Source: Thermomicrobium roseum DSM 5159
GTDB lineage: Bacteria > Chloroflexota > Chloroflexia > Thermomicrobiales > Thermomicrobiaceae
Assembly: GCF_000021685.1 (NCBI RefSeq)
Contig: NC_011961.1
Coordinates: 248,001-312,000 of the forward strand
Reading direction: 5' to 3'
DNA length: 64,000 nucleotides
Shown here one piece after another: positions 33,870 through 43,091 of this stretch. Every line of letters begins with the position of its first letter. Within the stretch, counting starts at the first letter, position 1. A model generated the notes under the pieces. That model searched no databases, was not told the origin of the DNA, and was given only the letters and a program-made list of their open reading frames with translations. Made by a program: the position numbers and the translations under genes.

Positions 33870-35291
33870 ATGGGTGAACGAGTGCCGGACCTGCGTGGAG
33901 CAGGTGGGACAGCGGTGGCGGATGCCTGGCCTGGACAGGGACCCGCGGAGGTGGCTGGCGACGAGGCGATCTGGATCGCCCTGGAGCGGCTGGCGACGGA
34001 GTTGGCGCGCGGCGACCTGGTGGCGGCCGAGCAAGTCGTCGCTGAGTTACCGCCAGCATTGCGCCGACAATGGGCGGGCGTGGTCGCGGCCTGGCGCGAC
34101 CGCGTCGCCGAGTTGCTCGTTGCGGCATCGGGTGCGGTGGCCGAGGGGCTCCGGCCAGTGCGCGCGGCCGATGAGTTCTCCCAGGCGTTCCGCGCGCAGA
34201 AGGAGCAAGTGACGCAAGCTGCCAGTGTCGCTCGGGAACTGGCGCAAGCTGTCCAGCTCGTCTTCGGGAGCGTGGGACAAGTCTCGGATGCTGCCCGCGG
34301 GGCAGCCGAACGTGCCGATGCCGGGATCCAGCGGGTCGATGAGGCCTTACGGTCTTTGGCAGACGTCGCTCGCTCGGTGGCTGAGCTCCAGCGACGGATC
34401 GAGGAGCTGTCGCAGGCGGTACACCCGATCACCCAAGTCCTGGGGACGATCGCGTCGATCGCCAAACAGACGAATCTCCTGGCGCTCAATGCCGCGATCG
34501 AGGCGGCGCGAGCTGGCGAGCATGGACGCGGCTTTGCCGTCGTGGCGGAGGAGGTCCGGCGCCTGGCCGTTTCGACGCAAGACGCGGTGGCGGGAATTCG
34601 ACAGCAAGTCCAGGCGCTGTCCGAGGGGATGCAGCGGGTCGGCGAAGCGATGGGTGTTGTCGCCGAGCAGGTCGAGAACGGGGCGCTGGTGGCGGCCGGT
34701 GGGCAGGAGGCGCTGGCCTCGATCCGCAAGAGTGTCGATTCCATCGTCGTTCCCTTGCAGGAGATCGCGTCGGCAGCCGAAGAGCAGGCCCAGGCGGTCA
34801 ACCAGCTGGCGCGGAACGTGCAGGCGGTCGCGGAGGTCGCGGAATCGGTCGGGCGGCAGGCCGAGGAGTTGACGGTCGGTGTCCTCGAGCAGATGCAGCG
34901 ACTGCGGGCGATGCGGGAGTTGATCGCGCAGACGACGCTCGCCTTGTCCGATGCCCAGCTCGTGCAGGTGGCGAAGGCGGATCACCTGTTGTGGGTGCAG
35001 CGGTTGTTGGCCATGCTGCACGGCAAGGAGCAGCTGCAACCGGAGCAGGTGGCTGACTGGACTGTCTGCCGGCTGGGACGCTGGTATTACGGTCGTGGTC
35101 GCGAGCGCTACGGGAACTCCAGCGTCTTTCGCCAACTGGAAGCGCCGCACCAGCGCTTGCACCAGACAGCTGCCGAGGCGGTGCGCGCCTGGAACCGGGG
35201 CGACCGCGAGCGAGCGCGGGAACTCGTGGAAGAGGTACGACGGATTTCAGCCGAAATCGTCTCGTTGCTCGAGACGCTGCGGACCATGTGA
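33870..35291 (+). CDS. Soluble chemoreceptor with C-terminal CZB zinc-binding domain
   Basis: A 473-residue chemoreceptor lacking membrane segments. The signalling hairpin is at about 191-231 (GTIASIAKQTNLLALNAAIEAARAGEHGRGFAVVAEEVRRLA). The C-terminal 100 residues form a chemoreceptor zinc-binding (CZB) domain with the expected three-His, one-Cys set: H372 (KADHLLW), C400 (CRLGRWYYG), H427 and H431 (APHQRLH). CZB domains in other bacteria sense zinc or hypochlorous acid through the conserved Cys. The ATG at 33870 has a GGAGG site. It is downstream of another soluble receptor and probably co-transcribed. No che or flagellar genes are in the window. Confidence 0.88.
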   Translation: MGERVPDLRGAGGTAVADAWPGQGPAEVAGDEAIWIALERLATELARGDLVAAEQVVAELPPALRRQWAGVVAAWRDRVAELLVAASGAVAEGLRPVRAADEFSQAFRAQKEQVTQAASVARELAQAVQLVFGSVGQVSDAARGAAERADAGIQRVDEALRSLADVARSVAELQRRIEELSQAVHPITQVLGTIASIAKQTNLLALNAAIEAARAGEHGRGFAVVAEEVRRLAVSTQDAVAGIRQQVQALSEGMQRVGEAMGVVAEQVENGALVAAGGQEALASIRKSVDSIVVPLQEIASAAEEQAQAVNQLARNVQAVAEVAESVGRQAEELTVGVLEQMQRLRAMRELIAQTTLALSDAQLVQVAKADHLLWVQRLLAMLHGKEQLQPEQVADWTVCRLGRWYYGRGRERYGNSSVFRQLEAPHQRLHQTAAEAVRAWNRGDRERARELVEEVRRISAEIVSLLETLRTM

Positions 35292-35880
35292 GCAAGTGTC
35301 CCGCACGACTCGATCGAGGCGCAGGGAGCGGGTCGACGTTGCCCACCGGTTGCCGAGCGATCGAGGCCGGAGCCTCCTCATCCGTGCGCAGTGGGCCCCT
35401 TCGACTCCTGCGCGGGGTGAGGCACGAGCCGCTGGAGGCAGCCAGCTCCGTGCACCCCGCGAGGAGTGACTAGGGCCGGTCGGACAGGCACGGCTGTCCG
35501 GTACGCGGCTCCGGCTGATCGATCGCTTGGACGAGGAACGGCGCTGTCGCGACACGGTGTGTTCCCCGGCTCCATGCCCGTGGGTGTCCGAAGGCTCTTT
35601 GCGCGCCGCTGTCTCGGCGTCTCGATCGGTCTTCTGCCCGCGATCGTCTCTCGCTCTCGATCACGCTGGTCAGGAGGGGAGTAACCTCCTGAACACGGGT
35701 GGCGTCTCCGTTCGGTCGGTTCGTCCCTGGAGCCACGACGATTCGCGGTGGATGGCGGCGGGTGACGGTGACTCCGGGCACGGTACTCTGCTCAGTGCTG
35801 CGATCGGTCATGACCCGCCAGGAGAGAGGGACGGATCGCAGTCTTCTCGAAGCAGCCCGGCCGACCTCGACGGGTGGATC
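35292..35880. other. Gene-free interval
   Basis: About 590 bases between the CZB receptor gene and the promoter of the purine permease. No supported open frame, RNA gene or terminator was found. Confidence 0.45.
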
Positions 35881-35890
35881 CGCGCCTATC

Positions 35891-35919
35891 TTGTCGCTTT
35901 TTCGCCCGGCCGGTAGAGT
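35891..35919 (+). promoter_or_regulatory. Promoter of the purine permease gene
   Basis: -35 TTGTCG (35891-35896), 17-base spacer, -10 TAGAGT (35914-35919), 39 bases before the GTG start. No purine riboswitch fold is evident in the short leader. Confidence 0.6.
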
Positions 35920-35957
35920 ATCCGCTGTGCGGGAAGGTGAGCCGGAGGAGGTGAGAC

Positions 35958-37409
35958 GTGAGCGGGCGGGCTGTCGGGGCAGGAGCAGCGGCGGGCGAGA
36001 GCTGGCTCGAACGCTTTTTCCATCTACGGGAACTGGGGACGAATGTCCGGACGGAACTTCTGGCCGGCGTCACGACCTTCATGGTGATGGCCTACATCAT
36101 CTTCGTCAATCCGCAGATCTTGAGCGCTCCCGATGTGCCGGACAAGCTTGCGATCTCCGCGGTGACGACGGCGACCGCTCTCGTCGCTGGTGTGATGACG
36201 ATCGCCATGGGATTGGCGACCAACCGGGCCTATGCCATGGCCCCGGGGATGGGGCTGAACGCTGTCGTCGCGTTCCAGCTGATGGGAGCGCTCGGACTGA
36301 CCGCTGCCGAGGCGATGGGGGTGATCGTCGCCGAGGGGCTGGTCATCACGGTGCTGGTCCTGCTCGGTATCCGGCGCTACGTCATGGAGGCGATCCCGCT
36401 CGAACTCAAGCAGGCGATCTCGGTCGGCATCGGGCTCTTCATTCTGTTCATCGGTCTGGTCAATGGCGGCATCGTGGTACGCGACGAGGCGACGCTGGTG
36501 CGGTTGGGTGACTTGAACAGCGTGCCGGTCTTCGTCACCGGTGTTGGGTTGCTGATCACGCTTTTCTTGCTCGCGCGCAACGTGCGCGGGGCGCTCCTCT
36601 GGGGGATCCTGCTCACCACGGTCGTTGCCATCATCGCCCGTGCCGTGACGGGGACGGAGGCGTTCCCACCCGGCGTGGCCCAGCTCCCCACGCAGTGGAT
36701 CGCGGTACCGGATTTCAGCCGGATCGGTGACTTCAGCTTCGGTTTCTTCGCCAAGCTGGGCGTCCTCTCCGCGATTCTGGTCGTCTTCTCCATCATGCTG
36801 GCGGACTTCTTCGACACGATGGGAACGTTGATCGGCGTGGGGCGGCAGGCAGGCTACTTAGACGAGCGCGGCGAGTTGCCGCAGGCACAGCGGGCGTTGC
36901 TCGTCGACTCGCTCGGTGCGGTCGTCGGTGGCGCCTGCAGCGCCTCCTCGGCGACGACCTACATCGAATCGGCGGCCGGCATCGGCGTCGGTGGGCGGAG
37001 CGGTCTGGTCTCGGTGGTCACTGGGATCTTGTTCCTCCTTTCGATGCCGTTCTGGCCGGTCGTCGGGATCGTCCCGGCCCAAGCGACGGCACCGGCACTG
37101 ATCGTCGTCGGCTGGATGATGATGGGTGTGCTCAGCCGAGCCGAAGCCGAAGCCGAGGGGAAGCCGTCGCGTGTGCAGGTGGGGGGTATCGACTTCGCCA
37201 ATATCGAAGTCGGGCTTCCGGTCACCATGACCATGCTGATGATGCCCTTCACCTACAGTATCACCGACGGTATCGGTGCGGGCTTCATCACCTGGACGCT
37301 CATCAAGGTCTTCCGCGGCAAGTTCCGCGAGGTGTACCCGGTCCTCTATGTGGTGAGCGCGGCGTTCGTCATCTACTTCTTGCGTCATGCCCTGGGCTTG
37401 GTCGTCTAG
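35958..37409 (+). CDS. NCS2/AzgA-type purine permease
   Basis: A 483-residue membrane transporter of the AzgA (adenine/guanine/hypoxanthine) branch of the NCS2 nucleobase permeases. Family features: FHLRELGTNVRTELLAGVTTFMVMAYIIFVNPQIL at the N-terminus, NRAYAMAPGMGLNAVVAF, a central FFDTMGTLIGVGRQAGYLDERGELP loop, and SLGAVVGGACSASSATTYIESAAGIGVGGRSGL with the substrate-site Thr/Glu. About 12-14 membrane segments. The start is a GTG at 35958 preceded by GGAGGAGGTG. It is monocistronic with its own promoter, with convergent small membrane-protein genes downstream. Guanine/hypoxanthine is the likeliest substrate group from the family; the exact one is not decided. Confidence 0.88.
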   Translation: MSGRAVGAGAAAGESWLERFFHLRELGTNVRTELLAGVTTFMVMAYIIFVNPQILSAPDVPDKLAISAVTTATALVAGVMTIAMGLATNRAYAMAPGMGLNAVVAFQLMGALGLTAAEAMGVIVAEGLVITVLVLLGIRRYVMEAIPLELKQAISVGIGLFILFIGLVNGGIVVRDEATLVRLGDLNSVPVFVTGVGLLITLFLLARNVRGALLWGILLTTVVAIIARAVTGTEAFPPGVAQLPTQWIAVPDFSRIGDFSFGFFAKLGVLSAILVVFSIMLADFFDTMGTLIGVGRQAGYLDERGELPQAQRALLVDSLGAVVGGACSASSATTYIESAAGIGVGGRSGLVSVVTGILFLLSMPFWPVVGIVPAQATAPALIVVGWMMMGVLSRAEAEAEGKPSRVQVGGIDFANIEVGLPVTMTMLMMPFTYSITDGIGAGFITWTLIKVFRGKFREVYPVLYVVSAAFVIYFLRHALGLVV

Positions 37410-37417
37410 GCCGGGAC

Positions 37418-37636
37418 TCACGCAGCGAAGCTGTGCCGGGCGGCCTGGATGACCAGGACGAGGAAGGCCAGGGCGACCGCATAGGCGCCCAGCACCGCAG
37501 CCAGCGTCCAGGCCAAGGCACCCAGGGGATCACCGGCGGCCTCGCACTGGTCAGCCTGGCGGATGGCGCCGAGCAGCCAGTGCGGGCCGAGGAGAAACGC
37601 ACCGAGAGCCACTAACACGGTCGCGAGGTCGAGCAC
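37418..37636 (-). CDS. Small membrane protein
   Basis: About 72 residues with two hydrophobic segments (ATVLVALGAFLLGPHWLLGAI and ALAWTLAAVLGAYAVALAFLVLVIQAA) joined by a short polar loop containing Cys. The frame is open to 37750, but the extra part overlaps another small gene and is Ser-rich. I place the start at GTG 37636, 22 bases after the upstream stop; the ribosome site is weak, so the start is uncertain. It converges on the purine permease gene with eight bases between the stops. Family unknown. Confidence 0.5.
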   Translation of the reverse strand: MLDLATVLVALGAFLLGPHWLLGAIRQADQCEAAGDPLGALAWTLAAVLGAYAVALAFLVLVIQAARHSFAA

Positions 37637-37658
37637 GGTTGGATACCTGATGCGCTGG

Positions 37659-37832
37659 TCAGCTGGGAGCGCGCTGGCGTGCGAGGACGAGAGCGAGCAC
37701 GATGATGAGCGCTGCCAGCGCGACGAAAAGGATGGCGCCCACTGCACCACTGACCCAACCGGCGAAGGTGATCAGGGCCAGGAGAGCGAAGAGCGGCAGC
37801 AAGAACCAGATGAGCACCTGCAGTCGCGGCAT
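37659..37832 (-). CDS. Small two-helix membrane protein
   Basis: A 57-residue hydrophobic protein (MPRLQVLIWFLLPLFALLALITFAGW, then AILFVALAALIIVLALVLARQRAPS). The ATG at 37832 has an AAGGAG site seven bases upstream. Minus-strand TGG-TATGAT at 37909-37901 may be its extended -10 box. It is probably co-transcribed with the next small membrane protein. Short hydrophobic frames arise by chance in GC-rich DNA, but the ribosome site and promoter support this one. Confidence 0.55.
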   Translation of the reverse strand: MPRLQVLIWFLLPLFALLALITFAGWVSGAVGAILFVALAALIIVLALVLARQRAPS

Positions 37833-37970
37833 GATCGCGCTCCTTCCACCGGTGCGCACAGCACGTGCGCTGATCGTCTCGAAGGGGTCGATGCTCTATC
37901 ATCATACCACGCTGGCTCATCGAACGGTGCGCTGGAGCGGTGGCCTGGCGGCGTCCGCGGAGCGGAGCGG

Positions 37971-38894
37971 TCATTCGGTCCAGACACGGTAGCCGCGGGT
38001 GACGCGCAAGTGTTCGGGGAGCGCCGGCTCGACGTGCACGGTGACATCGGCGGCCTGACCGATGGTCTGCTCGACCATGCGCGCCACTTCGCTGGCGATC
38101 TCGTGGGCCATGCGGACACTCAGTTCCGGGTCGACTTGGATATGGAGATCGACCCAGACGAGACCGTCGCCGCCGCGCGTGCGAATGTTGTGGACACCCC
38201 GGACGCCGGGCACGCCCCGCACGGCGTGCTCGATCACCTCGACTGGAACCACAGCGGCGTCGGAGAGGGTGAGCGCGGCATCCCGAATGATCGTCCAGGC
38301 GCCCCAGGCGATCACACCAGCGATGCCGATCGCCAGGAGCGGATCGACGATGGCGTAACCGGCACGGACAGCCACCAGCCCACCGATGACGGCGAGCGAG
38401 ACGAGTGCATCGGCAGCCGTATGCTTGGCGTCGGCGCTCAGGATCGAGCTGTGGAGCTCGCGCCCGCGCCGGCGTTCCCACGTGCTGACGCCGATATTCA
38501 CGAGCAGCGTGACCAGCATGACGGCGAAGGAAAGGGGAGTGACTTCTGGTTGAACGCGTTCCTGGAGACGATGCCAGGCGTCCTGGAGAATTTGCACGAC
38601 CAGGAGACCCATCGCGCCCGCGATGACCAGCGAGGTCAGCGCCTCGAAGCGCCGGTGCCCGTAGGGGTGGTCGGGATCGGGCGGGCGCGCCGCGATGGCC
38701 ATGCCGACGAGTCCGACAATGTTCGCTGAGGCATCGAGCAGGGAGTTCAGACCATCAGCCAAGATGGAGAGGCTGCCGGAAACGAAGCCGACCACGAGCT
38801 TGGCGATCGCGACCGTGAGATTGAGCACGAGCACGGTCACCAGCGTGCGTTTGATCGATCGGGTTCGCGAGGAACGCTGCACGATCCTTTCCAT
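37971..38894 (-). CDS. Cation diffusion facilitator (CDF) family transporter
   Basis: A 307-residue metal/proton antiporter of the CDF family, exporting divalent cations such as Zn, Fe, Mn, Co or Cd. The N-terminal membrane domain has the binding motif ADGLNSLLDASANIVGL, then HPYGHRRFE in the first loop, and SADAKHTAADALVSLAV in the fifth helix, giving the second half of the site (H-x3-D). The cytoplasmic C-terminal domain (RGVPGVRGVHNIRTRGGDGLVWVDLHIQVDPELSVRMAHEIASEV) is the typical metallochaperone-like dimer. The ATG at 38894 is the first giving a family-length protein; the longer frame to 39281 is not credible. The HxxxD arrangement is compatible with Zn or Cd, or Fe or Mn, specificity. 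Confidence 0.88.
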   Translation of the reverse strand: MERIVQRSSRTRSIKRTLVTVLVLNLTVAIAKLVVGFVSGSLSILADGLNSLLDASANIVGLVGMAIAARPPDPDHPYGHRRFEALTSLVIAGAMGLLVVQILQDAWHRLQERVQPEVTPLSFAVMLVTLLVNIGVSTWERRRGRELHSSILSADAKHTAADALVSLAVIGGLVAVRAGYAIVDPLLAIGIAGVIAWGAWTIIRDAALTLSDAAVVPVEVIEHAVRGVPGVRGVHNIRTRGGDGLVWVDLHIQVDPELSVRMAHEIASEVARMVEQTIGQAADVTVHVEPALPEHLRVTRGYRVWTE

Positions 38895-39823
38895 CCGTGC
38901 CGTCGCGCGCTGCTCACCGCTCGGAGTAACTCTACGCGGGGCGACTGGGCGCGGAGAAGAGCAAACGATGAATTCACGCTGGCAAAACTGGGAATGCTGA
39001 TCGGCCGAGGCTCGCCGCTCCCGACAGCGCTCGCGGCGGGGTTGGGAGTGCGGCCGGATCGATTCGCACCTGCCCGGCGTGCACTGCTCGATCCTGCTGA
39101 ATGGACGAAACGGCGATCGGCCTGCCCTGGCGCGAGCGGGAGAGGCTCGGCTCGCTTGGGTGAGATCGCGCGCGGGAGTTGGGTCGCACTGGGCAGTCCC
39201 GTCTCGAGCGGTTACCGGTACCGATTCGTCACGGCGGCAACGGCGCAGGAACGCCGAGAGACGACGCGCTCGACCGCTCACGCGCTAACCGTGCTCGGGT
39301 TGTGGATTGCGACGTGCGGAGTCGGTCCAAAACGAGCCGTATCGACCATGTTCCCCCAGGCCAGCTATTTCGGAACTCGAGCATTCCGTTCCATCGCTCC
39401 GGCCCCGGTAGGCCTGAGTAGGCGCACTCAGCTTCCCGAGGGGCATTTGGGTGAGGAGGATAGCGCTTGCCAGGCGGTCGGACGACCGCACAGGGTGGTC
39501 GCCGGGCACAGTGCTCGATAGTCGAGCGGATGGGGCTCGAAAAAGGCTCCCCCGACTGCTTGCCGTGTCGTGTCCCCCGACACCTCCCGTTCCTGCAACT
39601 ATCACCGGGTCAGGGGCGAGGTTGGCACCCGCGGTACGCGCTGATCCTGTCGACAGTGCTTGGCTCGGGCGCTGGCCGGTCTGGTCCGCGTGGCGCGTTG
39701 CTCGAGGGTTCGGTGTCCCTGCCGTGCTCGGGGTCGGGCAGCGGGTGCGGGGCCGGCTCTCATGGTGGGAGATGGCTAAGATTGATGAGCAGAAAGGAAG
39801 CTGGCACTGCCGGCACGACGCGT
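38895..39823. other. Long gene-free interval upstream of menB
   Basis: About 930 bases without a convincing gene. The menB frame is open back to 39451, but the residues before 39835 are low-quality. I see no tRNA, riboswitch, RNase P or SRP RNA signature. It may hold the menB promoter or a decayed gene. Confidence 0.4.
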
Positions 39824-39834
39824 TAGGAGGACGA

Positions 39835-40662
39835 ATGAATCAGTTCGAGTGGGTACCGATCAAGCAGTACACCGACATTCTCTACGAGCGACTCGCCGGT
39901 GAGGGGATCGCCAAGATCACGATCAACCGGCCGGAAGTCCGCAACGCTTTCCGCCCGCTCACGGTCATGGAGATGATGGACGCCTTTGCCCATGCCCGAG
40001 AGGATGGCTCGATCGGCGTCGTCCTCTTGACCGGAGCCGGGGACAAGGCGTTTTGCTCCGGTGGTGACCAGCGCGTGCGCGGCCACGGCGGGTATGTGGA
40101 CGATCAGGGAATCCCGCGGCTCAACGTGCTGGATCTCCAGAAGCAGATTCGCTATCTGCCCAAGCCAGTCATCGCGGTCGTCAACGGCTATGCGATCGGG
40201 GGCGGGCATGTACTGCATGTGGTCTGTGACCTGACGATCGCTGCTGAGCATGCCAAGTTCGGTCAGGTCGGGCCACGAGTGGGGAGCTTTGACGCAGGCT
40301 ACGGCGCGACGTTGCTCGGGCGGATCGTCGGGCACAAGAAGGCGAAGGAGATCTGGTTCCTCTGCCGGCAGTACACCGCGCAAGAGGCGCTGGAGATGGG
40401 GCTGGTCAACGCGGTCGTGCCCTATGAGAAGCTCGAGGAGACAGCAGTCGAGTGGGCGCGGGAGATCCTGGAAAAGAGCCCGATGGCGATCCGTTTCCTC
40501 AAGGCAGCCTTCAACGCCGATACCGATGGCTTGGCTGGATTGCAACAGCTGGCTGGTGATGCGACGCTCCTCTACTACTTGACTGAAGAGGCCAAGGAGG
40601 GGCACCGGGCGTTCCTCGAGAAGCGCAAGCCGGATTTCTCCAAGTTCCCGCGCTTCCCGTGA
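39835..40662 (+). CDS. menB: 1,4-dihydroxy-2-naphthoyl-CoA synthase
   Basis: Crotonase-family enzyme closing the second ring of menaquinone by Dieckmann condensation of o-succinylbenzoyl-CoA. The 275-residue protein has KITINRPEVRNAFRPLTV, DKAFCSGGDQRVRG (oxyanion loop), VIAVVNGYAIGGGHVLHVVCDLTIA and VGSFDAGYGA, the last distinguishing MenB from generic enoyl-CoA hydratases. The C-terminal AFLEKRKPDFSKFPRFP is characteristic. The ATG at 39835 has a TAGGAGG site four bases away; longer upstream frames are not used. It is the first gene of the menBAC-x-E cluster. Confidence 0.93.
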   Translation: MNQFEWVPIKQYTDILYERLAGEGIAKITINRPEVRNAFRPLTVMEMMDAFAHAREDGSIGVVLLTGAGDKAFCSGGDQRVRGHGGYVDDQGIPRLNVLDLQKQIRYLPKPVIAVVNGYAIGGGHVLHVVCDLTIAAEHAKFGQVGPRVGSFDAGYGATLLGRIVGHKKAKEIWFLCRQYTAQEALEMGLVNAVVPYEKLEETAVEWAREILEKSPMAIRFLKAAFNADTDGLAGLQQLAGDATLLYYLTEEAKEGHRAFLEKRKPDFSKFPRFP

Positions 40663-40675
40663 TGGAGCGAGTTGC

Positions 40676-41599
40676 ATGAGTGTCCCGGTGAGCGATCCTG
40701 CACGGATGCCCGGACGAGGCGCCAGCTGGCGTGTCTGGTGGCTGGGGGCGCGACCGGCCACCCTGGTCGCTGCCATCGGTCCGGTGCTCGTCGGGACAGC
40801 AGCCGGGGTACGGGAAGCCGGGACGATCCGCTGGTTACCGTTCCTGGCGGCACTGGTGACCGCGCTCCTCATTCAGGTCGGGACCAACTATGCCAATGAT
40901 CTCTTTGATTATCTCAAGGGGGCGGACCGTCCCGATCGGGTCGGGCCGACGCGCATCACTGCTCGTGGCTTGGTAACGGTCGCCGCGATGCGCCGGGCTG
41001 TCGTCCTGACCTTCGCACTGGCCACAGTGCTCGGCCTCTACCTGGTCTGGGTCGGGGGCTGGCCGATTCTGGTGATCGGTCTCGCCTCCATCGCGGCTGG
41101 GATCCTCTACACTGCTGGGCCGGTGCCACTCGGCTACGCGGGGCTGGGAGACGTGTTCGTCTTCGTGTTCTTTGGGCTCGTCGCGGTGGGTGGCAGCTCC
41201 TATCTCCAAACCGGTTCCCTATCCGGACTCGCGCTCCTCGCCGCGGTCCCGGTCGGTTCCCTCATCACCGCGATCCTCGTCGTCAACAATCTGCGCGATA
41301 TCCCGACCGATCGAGCTGCCGGCAAGCGCACGCTGGCGGTTCGCATCGGTGAGCGGGCGACGCGCTGGCAGTACGCCGTGCTGGTTGCTGGGGCCTATCT
41401 GGTCCCCGTGCTGCTCTGGCTGCTCGGCTGGGCCGGGCCGGCGGTGCTGCTGCCCTCGCTCACGTTGCCCCTCGCTCTCCGACTCGTGGGGGTGGTGCTG
41501 CGCGGTGCGGAGGGGCCGTCGCTCAACCCTGTCCTCAAGCGGACTGGTCAGTTACAGCTGCTGTTCGCCATGCTCTTCGCTCTGGGGTTGCTCGGGTGA
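40676..41599 (+). CDS. menA: 1,4-dihydroxy-2-naphthoate polyprenyltransferase
   Basis: UbiA-superfamily membrane enzyme that attaches the polyprenyl chain to DHNA, giving demethylmenaquinone. The 307-residue protein has eight or nine membrane segments. The two Asp-rich prenyl-diphosphate/Mg motifs are visible: NYANDLFDYLKGAD (about 77-90) and NNLRDIPTDRAAGKRTLAVRIG. The N-terminal WWLGARPATLVAAIGPVLVGTA is typical. It starts at the ATG of 40676, 13 bases after menB, and its stop overlaps the GTG of menC, so the genes form an operon. Confidence 0.92.
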   Translation: MSVPVSDPARMPGRGASWRVWWLGARPATLVAAIGPVLVGTAAGVREAGTIRWLPFLAALVTALLIQVGTNYANDLFDYLKGADRPDRVGPTRITARGLVTVAAMRRAVVLTFALATVLGLYLVWVGGWPILVIGLASIAAGILYTAGPVPLGYAGLGDVFVFVFFGLVAVGGSSYLQTGSLSGLALLAAVPVGSLITAILVVNNLRDIPTDRAAGKRTLAVRIGERATRWQYAVLVAGAYLVPVLLWLLGWAGPAVLLPSLTLPLALRLVGVVLRGAEGPSLNPVLKRTGQLQLLFAMLFALGLLG

Positions 41600-42681
41600 G
41601 CGGCTCGCGCCTCGATTGGCGATGGTACCGCCTCCGCTTCCGCGCTCCGCTGGAGACGGCTGCGGGTTCGCTGGGGACGCGGCGAGGGATCCTGGTCAGC
41701 GTGGCGACAGCGGATGGATTGGTCGGGCTCGGGGACGTCGCTCCCTGGCCGGGAACGGAGGACCGTGCGCTTCCGGAGGCAGCCGACTGGTTGGCAGCGC
41801 TTCGTGCGGTTGCCGAGGAGGGAGAGGGCGCACTTCGGCAGGCGCTGGAGCGGGTTGCGGCGGTGACACCGGGAGCGCGTGCGGCGCGGGCGGCGCTGGA
41901 AACGGCGCTCCTCGATGTCAGCGCTCAGCGGGCCGGTGTGCCCCTGGCCTTCTGGCTGCGCTCGTCGGCGCGCTCCTCCGTCCCTGTGAACGCGCTCATC
42001 GGGATCGCTGATCCGGAGCGCACGGTCGAGGCTGCGCGCGCAGCCGTCGCTGCCGGATTCCGGGCCCTCAAGCTCAAGGTGCGCATCGCGGCGAGCGAGG
42101 TGGAGCGCGTCGCGGCAGTCCGCCGAGCAGTCGGCCCGGAGGTTCAGCTGCGGCTCGATGCGAACGCTTCCGCGGCGGTCGCCGCTGCGCTCGCTTTTGC
42201 GCGGGCAGTCGCACCGCTCGGAATCGAGTACCTGGAGCAGCCGGTGGGTTCCCTGGAGGAACTCGCGGCGTTGCGGCGGCAGAGCCCGGTGCCGCTCGCC
42301 GCTGACGAGGTGCTCGCCGGCCCAGACGAACTGGAACGGGCGCTCGCTTTGGGGGCAGCGGATATCGTGATCGCCAAGCTGCCGCTCGTGGGCAGTGTGG
42401 AGCGGTTGCTCGACCTGGCCGAACGATGCGAGCGAGCTGGGATCGCAGTGGTGGTGACGAGTAACTTGGAATCGGCGGTCGGTCTGGTGGCAGCCCTCCA
42501 CGTGGCAGCGGCACTGCCAGGGAATGCAGAGCGTGCTCACGGGCTCGCCACCGCTGGTCTGGTCGAACCGCTCGGTCGCGAGCCAGTGTTCCAGCCGCTG
42601 GGCGGCCGACTCGTGCTCCCGCCTGGACCAGGGTTGGGACTGGATCGAACGATGATGCTGGCAGGAGAGGAAGACGGATGA
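41596..42681 (+). CDS. menC: o-Succinylbenzoate synthase
   Basis: Enolase-superfamily enzyme dehydrating SHCHC to o-succinylbenzoate in menaquinone synthesis. The 361-residue protein shows the superfamily catalytic set in order: the LKLKV (KxK) strand, the metal ligands DAN, EQP and ADE, then the second-lysine strand VIAKLPLVGSV. The N-terminal capping domain contains FRAPLETAAGSLGTRRGILV. The GTG start at 41596 overlaps the menA stop (GTGA). Its own stop overlaps the next gene by ATGA. MenC is preferred over dipeptide epimerase because of the men cluster. Confidence 0.9.
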   Translation: MSGSRLDWRWYRLRFRAPLETAAGSLGTRRGILVSVATADGLVGLGDVAPWPGTEDRALPEAADWLAALRAVAEEGEGALRQALERVAAVTPGARAARAALETALLDVSAQRAGVPLAFWLRSSARSSVPVNALIGIADPERTVEAARAAVAAGFRALKLKVRIAASEVERVAAVRRAVGPEVQLRLDANASAAVAAALAFARAVAPLGIEYLEQPVGSLEELAALRRQSPVPLAADEVLAGPDELERALALGAADIVIAKLPLVGSVERLLDLAERCERAGIAVVVTSNLESAVGLVAALHVAAALPGNAERAHGLATAGLVEPLGREPVFQPLGGRLVLPPGPGLGLDRTMMLAGEEDG

Positions 42682-43079
42682 GGACAGGCGAGAGGAAGCG
42701 CATGGTTTTGGGGCTTTGGGTCGCCGTGCTCGCTACCGCGGTGGGGCTGGCTGTCTCCGCGGTGCTCGTCCCGCGTGCCCTCGCGACGTCGCGAGGGCTG
42801 GCCAATCTGCTGGCGGTGGCCAGTGCGCTGCTCGTCGCGGCGGGCTGGATCGGCGGAGGCGTGACGAGTTGGCGGGGAGCTCGCTGGCGAGGAGCACTGT
42901 TCGGCCTCGCCGCGTATCTCGTCGCTGGTTCAGCCTGGACAGCTGGGTTCGTCCTCCTCGATCCCTGGCAGGTCGATTACGGTCGCGTCGATATCGTCCG
43001 TTTCGCGCTCTACTCCGTTCTGCTCTGGCCGTTCGCGCTGACGTATACCCTCGATTGGTTCGGGTTGGGCGGGTTTTGA
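42678..43079 (+). CDS. Membrane protein inside the men operon
   Basis: A 133-residue protein with about four membrane segments (VLGLWVAVLATAVGLAVSAVLV; ANLLAVASALLVAAGWIGGGV; LFGLAAYLVAGSAWTAGFVLL; IVRFALYSVLLWPFALTYTLDW). The ATG at 42678 overlaps the menC stop and menE starts 12 bases after its end, so it is an integral member of the operon. No family is recognised. Its location suggests a link to membrane-bound quinone synthesis, or it may just be a passenger. Confidence 0.72.
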   Translation: MRTGERKRMVLGLWVAVLATAVGLAVSAVLVPRALATSRGLANLLAVASALLVAAGWIGGGVTSWRGARWRGALFGLAAYLVAGSAWTAGFVLLDPWQVDYGRVDIVRFALYSVLLWPFALTYTLDWFGLGGF

Positions 43080-43091
43080 GCGGAGGCGCCG

